Shown: positions 45,258 through 56,873 of the stretch, piece after piece | How the letters are laid out: each line of letters starts with the position of its first letter | Position numbering within the stretch: position 1 is the stretch's first letter | Source: Candida dubliniensis CD36 | Taxonomy: Eukaryota; Ascomycota; Pichiomycetes; Serinales; Debaryomycetaceae | Direction: 5' to 3' | Length of the DNA stretch: 64,000 bases | NCBI RefSeq assembly: GCF_000026945.1 | Contig: NC_012860.1 | Coordinates: forward strand, 1,674,001-1,738,000 | Made by a program: the position numbers and the translations under genes | Notes under the pieces: generated by a model | The model's database searches: none | Told to the model about the DNA's origin: nothing | The model's input: only the letters and a program-made list of their open reading frames with translations

Positions 45258-47707
45258 ATCATTTCCGCAATAGTTAAGGATGGAAATTGAAGTGTGGGCG
45301 GTAGAGGGGTGCTACAAGAGCCAATCAGGTGCCGATTTGTAGGCTACAGTTGTGGTGGTTGAAACCGAGAGTATGTTTAGTAGCGGCATTTAGTTGGGAG
45401 CTGTATGAGCAAAAAGGCCGTTTTGCCCATAGTTAAGAGCATGCTCGTAAACTCCGTTTGTAATGGTACAACCAGTTGGAGCAGTAAAACTGCCCAATGG
45501 GTGCCGATTTGTAGCCAAACATGAACATTGTTAAAGCCGTCATAACCGATCCAAAGATCAGCTGTGGCATGTTCTCTGGGACAAAAAAGGCCGTTTTTGC
45601 CATAGTTAAGAGCACCCCCTTTCTGTAGGTCAACGAATTGAAGTCAGAATTTGGGGGCTCTGGTGCCGATTTGTAGAGGAAGGTTATGGAGTTTGGAACC
45701 GAGAGTATTGATTTGATCAATGGTGTTTTCATTGTTGGAGGGCAAAAAGTGCGAGATGGCCAGAAAAGTCGTGCGCAGGGCATTTTGGAAAAACAGCGAT
45801 TACTGGTGAACAAGGACGTCTTCAAAGACCAGACTAGGGCCGATTTGAACCGACATCAATCTAGATTATTGGGTATAACTTTGGTTTAAATCGGCTGAGA
45901 ATTGGAGGAGTTATTAAAGAAAATATTTTGGTGGTCCATCTCCGTGTTTTGGTTGGCGAAGAATGGATCAACGAGTATTGATGCTACGAAGGTGAAACTA
46001 GTGCCGATTTGTAGCCACAGGATGTAACTATCTATCACTGAAAGAACCGTTAAAAAAGGTGTTGAAACAGGACCTGTAGAGCAAAAAAGGCCGTTTTCGC
46101 CATAGTTAAGAAAAAACCATTTTGATCCGCGAGCCACCAAATTACCAGTTTCTGCGCTACAAAGATCAAACTGGTGCCGATTTGTAGCCACAGGATGTAA
46201 CTACTAACACCGAGAGAGCCATTGGAAAAGGTCTTTAAACAGGACCTGTAGAACAAAAAAGGCCGTTTTTGCCATAGTTAAGGGAATTGCAGTTATCTCC
46301 AGTCAAAACAATGCGACGAATAGAAGCGCTACAAAAGTCAAACTAGTGCCGATTTGTAGCCACGTGTTATGACTACGAACCCCATGAGAACTGTTAGAAA
46401 CGGTATCCAACTGCATACTGGGGGACAAAAAAGGCCGTTTTGGCCATAGTTAAGGGTCAAAATAGTGGTTTATTGTTGACAGAAGATCGAGTATAGACGA
46501 GTAAATGGTAAGGCTAGTGCCGATTTGTAACCACAAAATGTGAGTACCAAAGCCGTTAGATACTGTTTGAAAACCTATTTAGATGAAAGCTGTGGGACAA
46601 AAAAGGCCGTTTTGGCCATAGTTAAGGGAATTGCAGTTATCTCCAGTCAAAACAATGCGACGAATAGAAGCGCTACAAAAGTCAAACTAGTGCCGATTTG
46701 TAGCCACGTGTTATGACTACAAACCCCATGAGAACTGTTAGAAACGGTATCCAACTGCATACTGGGGGACAAAAAAGGCCGTTTTGGCCATAGTTAAGGG
46801 TCAAAATAGTGGTTTATTGTTGACAGAAGATCGAGTATAGACGAGTAAATGGTAAGGCTAGTGCCGATTTGGAGCCACAAAATGTGAGTACCAAAGCCGT
46901 TAGATACTGTTTGAAAACCTATTTAGATGAAAGCTGTGGGACAAAAAAGGCCGTTTTGGCCATAGTTAAGAAACACACCGATTTTAGTTTTGACTACTGC
47001 TCGACCAATAGATGCGCTACAACGACCAAACCAACACCATTTTGAAGCCAAGACAAATCTCTATTATGCACACAAACAGTGACTGAGGTAGGCAAATTAT
47101 TAGAGATGCTACAATAAAAAAGGCCGTTTTTTTATGCCTTTTTTCTTAACAAATTTCTGGTAAAAAATAGCAGGGAGCCCTGCCAGTTAATTCCGTTGGA
47201 CATGGAAACATCAATTTTAATGCTACCATACTCTTTCAAAGACCTATTTGTAGCTAACAATTTGGAGAAACTACCGTTAGAGTTTGGTAGGAATACATGT
47301 TATATTCGAAGCTCCATTACCAATAATGTGGTCTTTTACATAGTGAAAATTGGGGGTAGTCTGTACAGCTATTTTTTGTTAGGCCAACCCTGGCTTTTTT
47401 GGTATCAATCTGTAGCCAGCATTTTTTGGGTATATACCCGACGATTTGGTGAACGTAGCTAATGTATTGAATGCACACGCTGTGTTTTTAGTTTTGGTCA
47501 ATCGTTTTTGAAAAAACGCTACCAGATGGGCCAAAAACGCTAATTAAACTCTAAAATCGTCAATAACTCCACCAATATAGGTGCTAGACTTGTGGAAGTC
47601 GGGTCACATTAAAGGCGCATTTTGTAAGCAACTGCCAAATCCAGTACTGTTGAAGTAGCTCCAATATTGGTGGAGATATTGCCCAAAAACCAATATTTTG
47701 GAGTTGC
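45258..47707 (+). repeat. RPS unit 1 of the Major Repeat Sequence (2450 bp)
   Basis: Full repeat unit bounded by the string atcatttccgcaatag, which recurs exactly 2450 bp later. The left 1.8 kb is a tandem array of 172-bp 'alt' repeats; the right 0.58 kb (47130-47707) is non-tandem. GGCC-N5-GGCC (SfiI) sites occur at 46433, 46605, 46777 and 46949, the restriction hallmark of C. albicans RPS. The unit is longer than the commonly described 2.1 kb by about two 172-bp repeats, which matches a visible 344-bp internal duplication. Short ORFs inside it are repeat by-products. Confidence 0.92.
45320..47130 (+). repeat. 172-bp 'alt' tandem array in RPS unit 1
   Basis: Two boxes recur at 172-bp spacing. 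Box A (AAAAAGGCCGTTTTGGCCAT and variants) has its GGCC at 45416, 45589, 46089, 46261, 46433, 46605, 46777, 46949 and 47122. Box B (GTGCCGATTTGTAGCCAC and variants) occurs at about 45331, 45503, 45665, 45839, 46003, 46176, 46348, 46519, 46692 and 46863, with a decayed copy near 47033. Box A is lost or unrecognisable near 45749 and 45919 while box B persists, so the array has roughly ten or eleven units, two of them decayed. The same array repeats at 47770-49580. Confidence 0.88.
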
Positions 47708-49582
47708 ATCATTTCCGCAATAGTTAAGGATGGAAATTGAAGTGTGGGCGGTAGAGGGGTGCTACAAGAGCCAATCAGGTGCCGATTTGTAGGCTACAGT
47801 TGTGGTGGTTGAAACCGAGAGTATGTTTAGTAGCGGCATTTAGTTGGGAGCTGTATGAGCAAAAAGGCCGTTTTGCCCATAGTTAAGAGCATGCTCGTAA
47901 ACTCCGTTTGTAATGGTACAACCAGTTGGAGCAGTAAAACTGCCCAATGGGTGCCGATTTGTAGCCAAACATGAACATTGTTAAAGCCGTCATAACCGAT
48001 CCAAAGATCAGCTGTGGCATGTTCTCTGGGACAAAAAAGGCCGTTTTTGCCATAGTTAAGAGCACCCCCTTTCTGTAGGTCAACGAATTGAAGTCAGAAT
48101 TTGGGGGCTCTGGTGCCGATTTGTAGAGGAAGGTTATGGAGTTTGGAACCGAGAGTATTGATTTGATCAATGGTGTTTTCATTGTTGGAGGGCAAAAAGT
48201 GCGAGATGGCCAGAAAAGTCGTGCGCAGGGCATTTTGGAAAAACAGCGATTACTGGTGAACAAGGACGTCTTCAAAGACCAGACTAGGGCCGATTTGAAC
48301 CGACATCAATCTAGATTATTGGGTATAACTTTGGTTTAAATCGGCTGAGAATTGGAGGAGTTATTAAAGAAAATATTTTGGTGGTCCATCTCCGTGTTTT
48401 GGTTGGCGAAGAATGGATCAACGAGTATTGATGCTACGAAGGTGAAACTAGTGCCGATTTGTAGCCACAGGATGTAACTATCTATCACTGAAAGAACCGT
48501 TAAAAAAGGTGTTGAAACAGGACCTGTAGAGCAAAAAAGGCCGTTTTCGCCATAGTTAAGAAAAAACCATTTTGATCCGCGAGCCACCAAATTACCAGTT
48601 TCTGCGCTACAAAGATCAAACTGGTGCCGATTTGTAGCCACAGGATGTAACTACTAACACCGAGAGAGCCATTGGAAAAGGTCTTTAAACAGGACCTGTA
48701 GAACAAAAAAGGCCGTTTTTGCCATAGTTAAGGGAATTGCAGTTATCTCCAGTCAAAACAATGCGACGAATAGAAGCGCTACAAAAGTCAAACTAGTGCC
48801 GATTTGTAGCCACGTGTTATGACTACGAACCCCATGAGAACTGTCAGAAACGGTATCCAACTGCATACTGGGGGACAAAAAAGGCCGTTTTGGCCATAGT
48901 TAAGGGTCAAAATAGTGGTTTATTGTTGACAGAAGATCGAGTATAGACGAGTAAATGGTAAGGCTAGTGCCGATTTGTAACCACAAAATGTGAGTACCAA
49001 AGCCGTTAGATACTGTTTGAAAACCTATTTAGATGAAAGCTGTGGGACAAAAAAGGCCGTTTTGGCCATAGTTAAGGGAATTGCTGTTATCTCCAGTCAA
49101 AACAATGCGACGAATAGAAGCGCTACAAAAGTCAAACTAGTGCCGATTTGTAGCCACGTGTTATGACTACGAACCCCATGAGAACTGTTAGAAACGGTAT
49201 CCAACTGCATACTGGGGGACAAAAAAGGCCGTTTTGGCCATAGTTAAGGGTCAAAATAGTGGTTTATTGTTGACAGAAGATCGAGTATAGACGAGTAAAT
49301 GGTAAGGCTAGTGCCGATTTGTAACCACAAAATGTGAGTACCAAAGCCGTTAGATACTGTTTGAAAACCTATTTAGATGAAAGCTGTGGGACAAAAAAGG
49401 CCGTTTTGGCCATAGTTAAGAAACACACCGATTTTAGTTTTGACTACTGCTCGACCAATAGATGCGCTACAACGACCAAACCAACACCATTTTGAAGCCA
49501 AGACAAATCTCTATTATGCACACAAACAGTGACTGAGGTAGGCAAATTATTAGAGATGCTACAATAAAAAAGGCCGTTTTTA
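47708..49582 (+). repeat. RPS unit 2 of the Major Repeat Sequence (partial, 1875 bp)
   Basis: Second unit, nearly identical to unit 1 at +2450 bp; I noticed only a handful of single-base differences (for example near 48845, 49084, 49168 and 49327). SfiI-type sites lie at 48883, 49055, 49227 and 49399. It includes the complete 172-bp array but stops at the last GGCCGTTTTT near 49573, where the flank with ATAAGAGAATTAAC begins, so the 0.58-kb non-tandem part is missing. The array therefore joins the RB2-type flank directly. Confidence 0.92.
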
Positions 49583-51880
49583 TAAGAGAATTAACAGGTG
49601 TGCTTACATAATTTACATGTTGTGAAATTGGTTCAATTTATCGATTAAGTTGTTTATTTATGATTCTGTGATATCCAGCATGAGTTTAAAATTCAACTGT
49701 AATGAGTTTGAATAGAAGTATGTATAAAAAATGCCATCCTGTAGTCATAATGATATCGGATTAAACCAATATATATGCCACATCTCCAAATTATTGGACC
49801 CATTGAAATACCTTGAAGAGTTTTAACTAGAAATAAAGTACTAGCAATTGGTTCCTGAAAGTAGTGAGTAGTTTCTTGTGTGTGAATTAACTTGAAATTG
49901 TCATTAATAGGAAAATATCCTAAATGTTCCAGGAGTTTTTAATGAGTGTATCTATGTGGAAATAAACCAAGTTGATTGCTTTCTATAAGTGGATCATCTC
50001 AAAGGTGTTGACTCTCAATGGGAGTGCTATGTGTGTCAGTGGTTTTCATTACGCTAATTTATATGAATGTCCAATAAATAGGAACCTCCTTGGATGTAAG
50101 GTATGTGGTAATAGTTTCTAATCCAAAAATGACCAAAATATTTTGGTAGAATAAACTATTCTAATTCATTTGGAAAGAACTTACTGGTACTTTATATCTG
50201 AAAACAGTTAGTACTTCTGAGTATGTGAGTCACTTGGTAATTATATACACACAGATTGCCTGAAATTGTTTAGCAGTGTTAGCTATTAAAAATTATAAGA
50301 AAGTGAAATACTACCATTTTGTTGGTTTCAGTGGTTTGAACTATTTGGAAAAGAAATGTGATGGGTCAAAAGGGATGAATGTTTGTCGTGTTGATACATT
50401 TCTGTGCGTGTCATAAGAGGAAGAGAAAATGTAAACAAACACGTAATTGGAAATGAAGAGTACACGTATTCATCGTGTGATGGCCACAGGTAGTGCATAA
50501 CATTAGTAGTGTTTTAACCATTTAGGCATGGATGACTCGTAATCATCTTGTGACAATAACTCAAATTGTATGACTATCTCACGTGGACAAGTATTTGATG
50601 GCCATATTTGAGCATCAAAATGAACCTTTGTGGACTCAAAATATTGAAGGTAATGTTATTTAATAGCCAAATAGTCAAATGGCTTTTTTTAGGAGGTGTT
50701 TTAGAGAAAATAGGGACAACGAGTTAGAAATTCAACTATTGTAGAAAGTTTGAAGTAAAGTTTGGCTCAATATTTTTGCAAAATATAAAAAAATGTAGAA
50801 TTAAAAATATGTGACACAAAATTAATAGTTGCAAATAATTAATCCAAACAAATCACCAAGAAAGCCAGACTTTACACTTATTTTACTTAGCCAAGTATCT
50901 CCAATAGCTTCTGATATTACTGGACACACACCAGATAACTTTGATTAAGACTTGTAGCTCAAATTGTCTAACTTCTGGTGTATTCTTCATTGATCGTGCA
51001 AGATACAATTTTATAAAACACCATTGGTGATTATCAAGAAAAACGCGACATACAAATTATTTTTGTGTAATCTACGTTACGAATATCTCACCTGAGTGAA
51101 CACGAAAACTCTTAACATAACTACTACTATTGAGAAAGATACACGCCAACTAGGGAATGTTGTACAGAAATAAGCTTATTCTACATAAAATAGGAGTGGT
51201 GGTTTATTACTTTGACGAGGGAATTTGAGAAATATACACAACTCAGAAATTCTCGAAATTGTCTTGAATTAAATAATGTTTGGAGGTACATTAATTTGTA
51301 CATTTACACTCAACACTTCAGTAGCTCATAAAGACTGATCGTAGCTATGACACGAGTGGGTATTTCTACACATTCACCAACATTCTTTCTCCTCATCTAA
51401 ACGTATAGGGGAAGTTTCAAGTAGAAAAAGCTTGAGCAATCAAATAACTGTAACTTTAGACGGTTAACATGAACGGGAATACACAATGAAGACATATACA
51501 TCTTATTACTCCAAAATGCATTAATACACTCATTGTAAAGCTTCATTCTTGCACAGTTTTGAATGGATATGCACTTCAAATAAGAACCATGTAGAAAGTA
51601 CTGACAATGGTATTGTGTCATCCACGACAACTGGTTTCGCGTATAACAGCCAAATAGAAAAGAGACTCGTCAAAACTTGAGTTCAACTTTGAAGATGAGC
51701 TTTTTGTTGGCAACATTTCATAATAGGCATGTACCACTACTAATTCAGCTATCCCTTGCGTGAATCTTTGTTAGAATTCCATAATTTGAATCATTTATAA
51801 GGAGAAAACAAGGCTTGGCAGTCACCACACTACTTTATTCAAACACTCTTAAAATCGTGAAACTTGTGTAGTATTACACA
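49583..51880. other. RB2-type flank of the MRS, left part
   Basis: 2.3 kb between the last RPS repeat and the FGR6-type gene. It is AT-rich without the microsatellites seen elsewhere. Reading frames are short and show no recognisable domain. I see no RNA gene or repeat in it. Confidence 0.6.
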
Positions 51881-53430
51881 ATGTCTGAAGTTCCTAATCA
51901 AGAATCTCCGAGTTCATCGATATTTAAACAATCGAATGCCTCATCATCAACAAAAATTCATGGTCCTCCATCTAGTTCACAAATTGCTAATGTCGATTTC
52001 AACACCTTGAGAAAACTAAATACGAACACCTCGTTTTCATCAAACTTAACTAACTCAACCACTAAAACTAGCAATGCTTTATCCAGGCTATTCACTAGAA
52101 ATAAGTCGTCATCTAACATTTCAATTTATCATTCTCCAAGCGATGATGATAGCTCCCCAAAGACACTTCGAGAATCTGGTCTCCATCTGAATCAAGCAAG
52201 AGTGGCAATAGGTTGAAGATTGCCCAGAAGTTAAAGTTTTCCAAGAATCAAAGCAGTCGTAAACCAGAATTGTTTTTGGATACCAGTAGCTCAATAAGTG
52301 AAGATAACTCTTCGTTTCGGAAAATAGTAACTGGTAATCTGCTGAATGAGGTGAATAAGTCAAGAAAGAACTCAATGAGCTCGCCAATGAGTACCACATT
52401 TCATAGTTTGTTTCATCGATCTCATCACAATGGCAGCAGTTTTCAGCAAGATACCAATCTGGTTGCGACTGGCACGACACCTTTGTCCAGCAAGTTCGAT
52501 GACTTGTCAAAAGTATCCAAGACAACTTTATGTCTTTCCTCAAACAGCTCAAATTCAATAATCAGCAATCCTGAACTAGCTCAGATTTATAATTTCACCA
52601 ACCCAAATATTTCAATTGAAGATGGAGAGACTAATATGGACCATACAAACAGTTCTTTTTTGGATATTCATAAGAAAATGCTTGTGCCAGCAGATCTGTT
52701 TATCCAGAATAAGTTAAACAAGTATCACCAAACAGAAGTTGGATTGGGCATATACGAGAGTGAATTAGATCACGAAAAAGATAGTAAGATATATTCGAAC
52801 CTTTATCATTACTTGAAACCACTATTCACCCCATCTTTTTCCGTATCCGACTCTGGTCGAAAGGTAAGCATGCGTCCAATATTGAATGCAAATGTGGAAG
52901 AAATTGCAACTTTTGTAAAAGAGAGCTTTTGTTTACACCAGCCCAATGAAAGAGCATCATTAGATCACGATAAAAGTTTTAGACTGAAAACAAGATCAAG
53001 TGTATCAAGTTTGGGCCGTGGTAAGGTGGACGACTTTGATTACAGACAGTTATCAGATTTGTTCGAAAAATTGATGACAGTATTGAGTCACAACTTGCAA
53101 ACTGCCGAACCATCGGAAGTATCTTTACAAACTTTGATATTGACCGCATGGAGATATTATAATAATTATATCAAGTTTTACGTGCTAAGTGTATTTCAAC
53201 CATTGCAAACGCACTTGAATGAACTATATATGAGAAAACAGAGTGGAACCAAAATTACTAGAATAGATGACCTTTTACTTGTATCTTTTCGCAAGGTTTT
53301 TATTACTGAACAGGGAATTGGAAGTGGGAATAGAGAGCCATCTCAATTTTTAGGGAATACTGAGAGTGATGAGTTAACTGGTAATGAATTGTTTACTTCT
53401 ACTTTGGCTGTGTTGTCGAGTATATCATAG
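51881..53430 (+). CDS. FGR6: FGR6-family gene (MRS-associated filamentous growth regulator), frameshifted
   Basis: Member of the FGR6 family that accompanies RB2 repeats on several C. albicans chromosomes; a transposon screen linked the family to filamentous growth, and biochemical function is unknown. The first frame starts at ATG 51881 (MSEVPNQESPSSSIF) and runs to a stop at 52216; the rest continues in another frame to 53430, ending ...LFTSTLAVLSSIS. Frames join at a four-C run at 52155-52158: one missing C would restore continuity. Full length would be about 516 residues. The N-terminal 130 are Ser/Asn-rich; the C-terminal half, from about VSMRPILNANVEEI, is helical and charged with no membrane segment. 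I give the span as one gene; it could be a true pseudogene, an allele, or a sequencing error. Confidence 0.75.
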
Positions 53431-54395
53431 AAGTGACTGTTTTATAATGAAGAGATTAATGACTAATATTATTACATTATTTACTTCACTAAACAAACAT
53501 GATTGACTACTCCAGTTGTCAAATAACGGGCATGAGACAAACTAATGAATGCTTTATTATCATCACCAATATTTGTGAATATGCACATACAAGAATACGA
53601 ATGTATATCTTTTGTGGTAAATTTGGTATTATTATATGACAAGAGCTAGTTGATTGCTGTTTTGTCAGTACAGTATCTCTCATATCTATGGACAGATGCT
53701 TGTTTGTTTCAAATGGTTGCAGATACCCTTGACCTTCCTTGGATTCTTCAAACTAAATTGTAAATGATATTGCAATACACCATACGTTAAAAGACATACA
53801 TATTTTTGTATGTCTTATTTGTGGGAGATATGAAATTCATTGACGCTTTGGCGGTAATTTATACACTAAAGAGAATAAGTGTTGTTCATATAACCATGTT
53901 AGTTCAACAGCCGGTCTGAAATGTTCAAGGGCTCATTGTTTCTATTCAGACGACATGACTCTAGTGTTATAGAATCACTAGATACCTGTCATATTTCTGA
54001 ATACTACTACTGCTGACTTTCACTTTTCTAAATCTTGTATGATCAATTCATTTTGTTTTATTGTGCTTTCTGAACAAGAAAAGCATTGTAATCTACTTCA
54101 AATGCTGTTCTAGTAAATACAAATAGGCTTATTAATTGTATTCTACCTTATTTGAAATTTGCCGCTGTTAGTTATTTTCAACTTTACACAGAAAGGTTTT
54201 GCAACCAACTTTGATTTGCTACACTAAATAATTCTTTATATTTGCGACAAAATTTACAAAACTATATAAACTCCTTTTGGCGCCAGTTTTTTTTTTGCAA
54301 CTTTCCACCACTTTTTTTTTTCTTCTTTTCATTTAAAATCAACTTTTAAAATCCATTTCATTCATTCAAGGAACCAGGAATCTCATCTCTTATAT
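53431..54395. other. RB2-type flank, between FGR6 and tandem repeat
   Basis: About 1 kb downstream of the FGR6-type stop, AT-rich, with no gene or notable repeat. Short T-runs near 54290-54320 precede the 196-bp repeat block. Confidence 0.6.
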
Positions 54396-54399
54396 GGAA

Positions 54400-55320
54400 G
54401 CTTGTTGGAGCATCATTATGCGATTAAAAATACAAATCAAAAATATAAAAATATAAATAATACATTAAAAAAATACAAAAAAAGAACGCATAATAGAGTT
54501 ATTGTTATATAAAATAAGACTCCTCAAGCGGTTAATAAAATCAACATCATCAGGTAACAATATGGATAACCATGGCGCTATTCACTGCTGCTGTTTGGAT
54601 TGTTATTGGAGCATCATTATGTGGAAAAGAAACAAATCAATAATATAAAAATATAAATTAAAATGAAAAGAATACTAAAAAAAAAACACATAATAGAAGT
54701 ATTGTCATATTAAACAAGTCTCCTGGAACCATTGAAACTACATCCATTCATGGCGGATCCAAAGCATGCAGGGAGAAACTATCGTTTGGATATTTATTGG
54801 AGCATCATTATGAGGAAAAGAAACCAAATAAATAATAAAAAAATGAAACAAAAACAAAAAAAAAAAAAGCATAAAATACCTCATAATAAAGTTGTTGTTA
54901 TAAATTAAAAGACTCCTAAAGCGTGTTACCAAATCCATGTCCATTCAGAAAGTAGATGAATAACCAAGGCTCTTTCCACTGTTACTTGAATTTTTATTGG
55001 AGCACAATATGCGGTTAAAAACACAAATACAAATATAAAATGCAAATCAAAATCAAAAAAAAAATACAAATTAAAAAGACGCATAGTACAACTAATGGTA
55101 TATCAGATAAGACTCCTCATGTTGATTTTAAAGCCAATTCTATAAACTGATTCTCTTAACTTGCCTGGAACCTATTATTTGAATACTTGTTGGAGCACAT
55201 TATGCAAAAAGATACAAAATCAAAACTTAAAAAAAAAAAAAATCAAATATAAAAAATCAAAAACAAAATGCATAATAGATTTGTTATATTATTAGACTCC
55301 TGAAGTAGATTTGGAAATTG
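54400..55320 (+). repeat. Degenerate ~196-bp tandem repeat, five copies
   Basis: Five copies in the same direction. The anchor TTGGAGCA-(TCATTATG or similar) begins at 54405, 54605, 54797, 54997 and 55190, spacing 200, 192, 200 and 193 bp. In each copy the anchor is followed by a long A-rich stretch (AAA-TATAAA type), then GCATAATAGA-like and TTGTTATAT-like words, then AGACTCCT. Copies are strongly diverged outside these words. There is no coding capacity. The A-rich texture continues past the last copy to about 55780. Confidence 0.85.
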
Positions 55321-55900
55321 ATATATTACTTTTCCCTAGTCATAAATTCACGTTAAGAATAAATTAAAACTGACTGTCCAATCACGTATAAAACTGTCCA
55401 ATCAATATTAAATACAAACCTCCCTAGAAATTGAAGTTCCCTGCTGAAGCTGCTAATCATAATTAAAACCTATCCTTACATTCACTATTGAATCAATATA
55501 TTACCAAGGTATTGCTTAATAATTTATAAAAGATTCTATATTATCAAACTGTCAAATAAAAAAGGAACAAAAAAAGATGCAAAAACGCAAAACAAAATAA
55601 AAAATATGCAAAAATGCAAAACAAATATAAAAAAAGACATAAAAGTATAAAACAAGCTATAAAGAAGTATAATATAAGACATAAAAAATAGAAAAAAGAT
55701 CAAAAACGATCAAAAAAAAAAAGATAAAAGAACATAAAAAAAGAATTAAAAAAGATAAAAACAAATAATAAGTTGCTGCTGCATTATATTGGTCTTCAAA
55801 AGCTGATTATAAAACCTTGTGTGCTAGTTTAAAAGGTGTTGATATATATTACTTGTATATTATGTATAGGATACGATATTCTGGGGGATAGGAGATACGA
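55321..55900. other. A-rich decayed region next to the tandem repeat
   Basis: AAAA-rich DNA with repeated words of the type GCAAAA and ATAAAAA (55560-55770), probably further decay of the same repeat. A short uninterrupted frame at about 55779-55875 reads AALYWSSKADYKTLCASLKG; I do not recognise it, but it looks protein-like and not low complexity. Confidence 0.5.
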
Positions 55901-56237
55901 TGTTATGAATGGTGCTATTTGGGAGGAAGAAGTAGGTCCGAGGAAGACGTAGTTGGTGATCCACGGATTCGAAACTCTTCTCCATAGTGCAGCGCATCTC
56001 TCATAAGCAGGGCGTTAGGTACAAAGTGGGGGTACGAGAGCCACCGCTGGGACGGTTTGATCCTATCCTGGGGTACGGTTGTGCCGGTTGCCAACACTTG
56101 TACCATCTCTAGCGCCAACACACATCATGGGACTGGTCTACCCTTGGCCAGAAAGGCTGGGCTGCTGGGAACAACAAGTTCAAAGCCAGTGCCACCAAGG
56201 GTTAGGGTTAGGGTCAGGGCCAGGGCCAGAGCCAGGG

Positions 56238-56268
<31 letters not shown>

Positions 56269-56670
56269 CAGGGTCAAAGGCCGGTGTCCCTAAGCTCAAG
56301 GGAAATGGCCAATCCCAGAGCATGGGTCTAAAGCCAGAGCCCATAATATGGCTAACCTGGTAACAATACCGGGAGACAGGGCTAGTACTCTGGCCCGCCT
56401 TACAAGCCAAGGTTGATGGGTACCAGTCAGTTGTAATGACTGTGCCCAGATTCACCACGGGCAACATAGTTGGCCCTGCTGCCTAGTCCAATTCCAAAGG
56501 TTATCATCTGGTAAAAAAACCAGAGTATGTTACAGGGAAGTTTACAAATTGGTCCTATGACTGGTTGAATTGTTGCTGCCAGTGCTCTGCCTCAGCCAAA
56601 GGTACGATCAAGGAGAAGGTGTAAAATCGACATTCTTTCCAAGGCCAGTTCAACTGTTTTGTTGTATTGA
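55901..56670. other. GC-rich block with coding-like remnants
   Basis: Base composition is clearly higher in G+C than anything nearby. The minus strand has two ATG-started frames (56121-55915, with RIKPSQRWLSYPHFVPNALL; and 56467-56180, with VVNLGTVITTDWYPSTLAC followed by a Gly-Ser run). Neither matches a family I recognise. Together with the integrase scrap just to the right, a decayed LTR-retrotransposon is a reasonable guess, but the evidence is compositional. Confidence 0.4.
56199..56275 (+). repeat. GGTTAG/CAGAGC hexamer array
   Basis: Hexamers in one phase: GGTTAG repeats at the left change into GGGCCA and then AGAGCC units, about twelve in all. The minus strand reads alternating Gly-Ser or Gly-Pro; the plus strand reads alternating Arg-Ala or Pro-Glu, depending on frame. 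The progressive change of unit sequence suggests slippage plus point mutation. Confidence 0.85.
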
Positions 56671-56732
56671 GGTGTTGGAAATGTCTATATACAACTAGAG
56701 GCGACTGGGTAGACAGGTTTCAGTCGCCATGA

Positions 56733-56873
56733 ATGCCGCAACATCTGGCTCAAAGTAGACACGAGTACAAGACTCCAACTAGTTGGATGGCATACTATCC
56801 AGTGCACTTGTTGTATGGTTGGGAACACAACAAAATTACTAAAAAGAAGATACAACGAGGTCCCATACTATAA
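56733..56873 (+). pseudogene. Ty3/gypsy-type integrase fragment
   Basis: A 46-codon frame includes RHEYKTPTSW and YYPVHLLYGWEHN. This spacing (LPQxL...R...H...T...P..LLYG) is that of the segment near the C-terminal end of the gypsy-type integrase catalytic core, where ...STTGxSPFELLYG is usual. The frame has stops on both sides. It is a small relic; no protease, reverse transcriptase or LTR could be confirmed nearby. Confidence 0.5.

Noticed and set aside
45433..46256. Several 60-130 codon frames inside RPS unit 1, repeated identically at +2450 bp
   Set aside because: They are by-products of the 172-bp array, overlap on both strands, and show no domain; identity between units reflects the repeat, not coding constraint.
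45320..49582. CRISPR-like array (regular repeats with intervening sequence)
   Set aside because: Eukaryotic context, 172-bp period, intervening sequence also conserved between units, and no cas genes.
55960..56040. B-box-like GTTTCGAATCC on the minus strand
   Set aside because: The T-stem does not pair and there is no A-box or anticodon arm upstream.
56057..56363. Two plus-strand frames with Arg-Ala and Pro-Glu repeats
   Set aside because: They come solely from the hexamer array read in different phases; flanking sequence shows no protein-like continuity.
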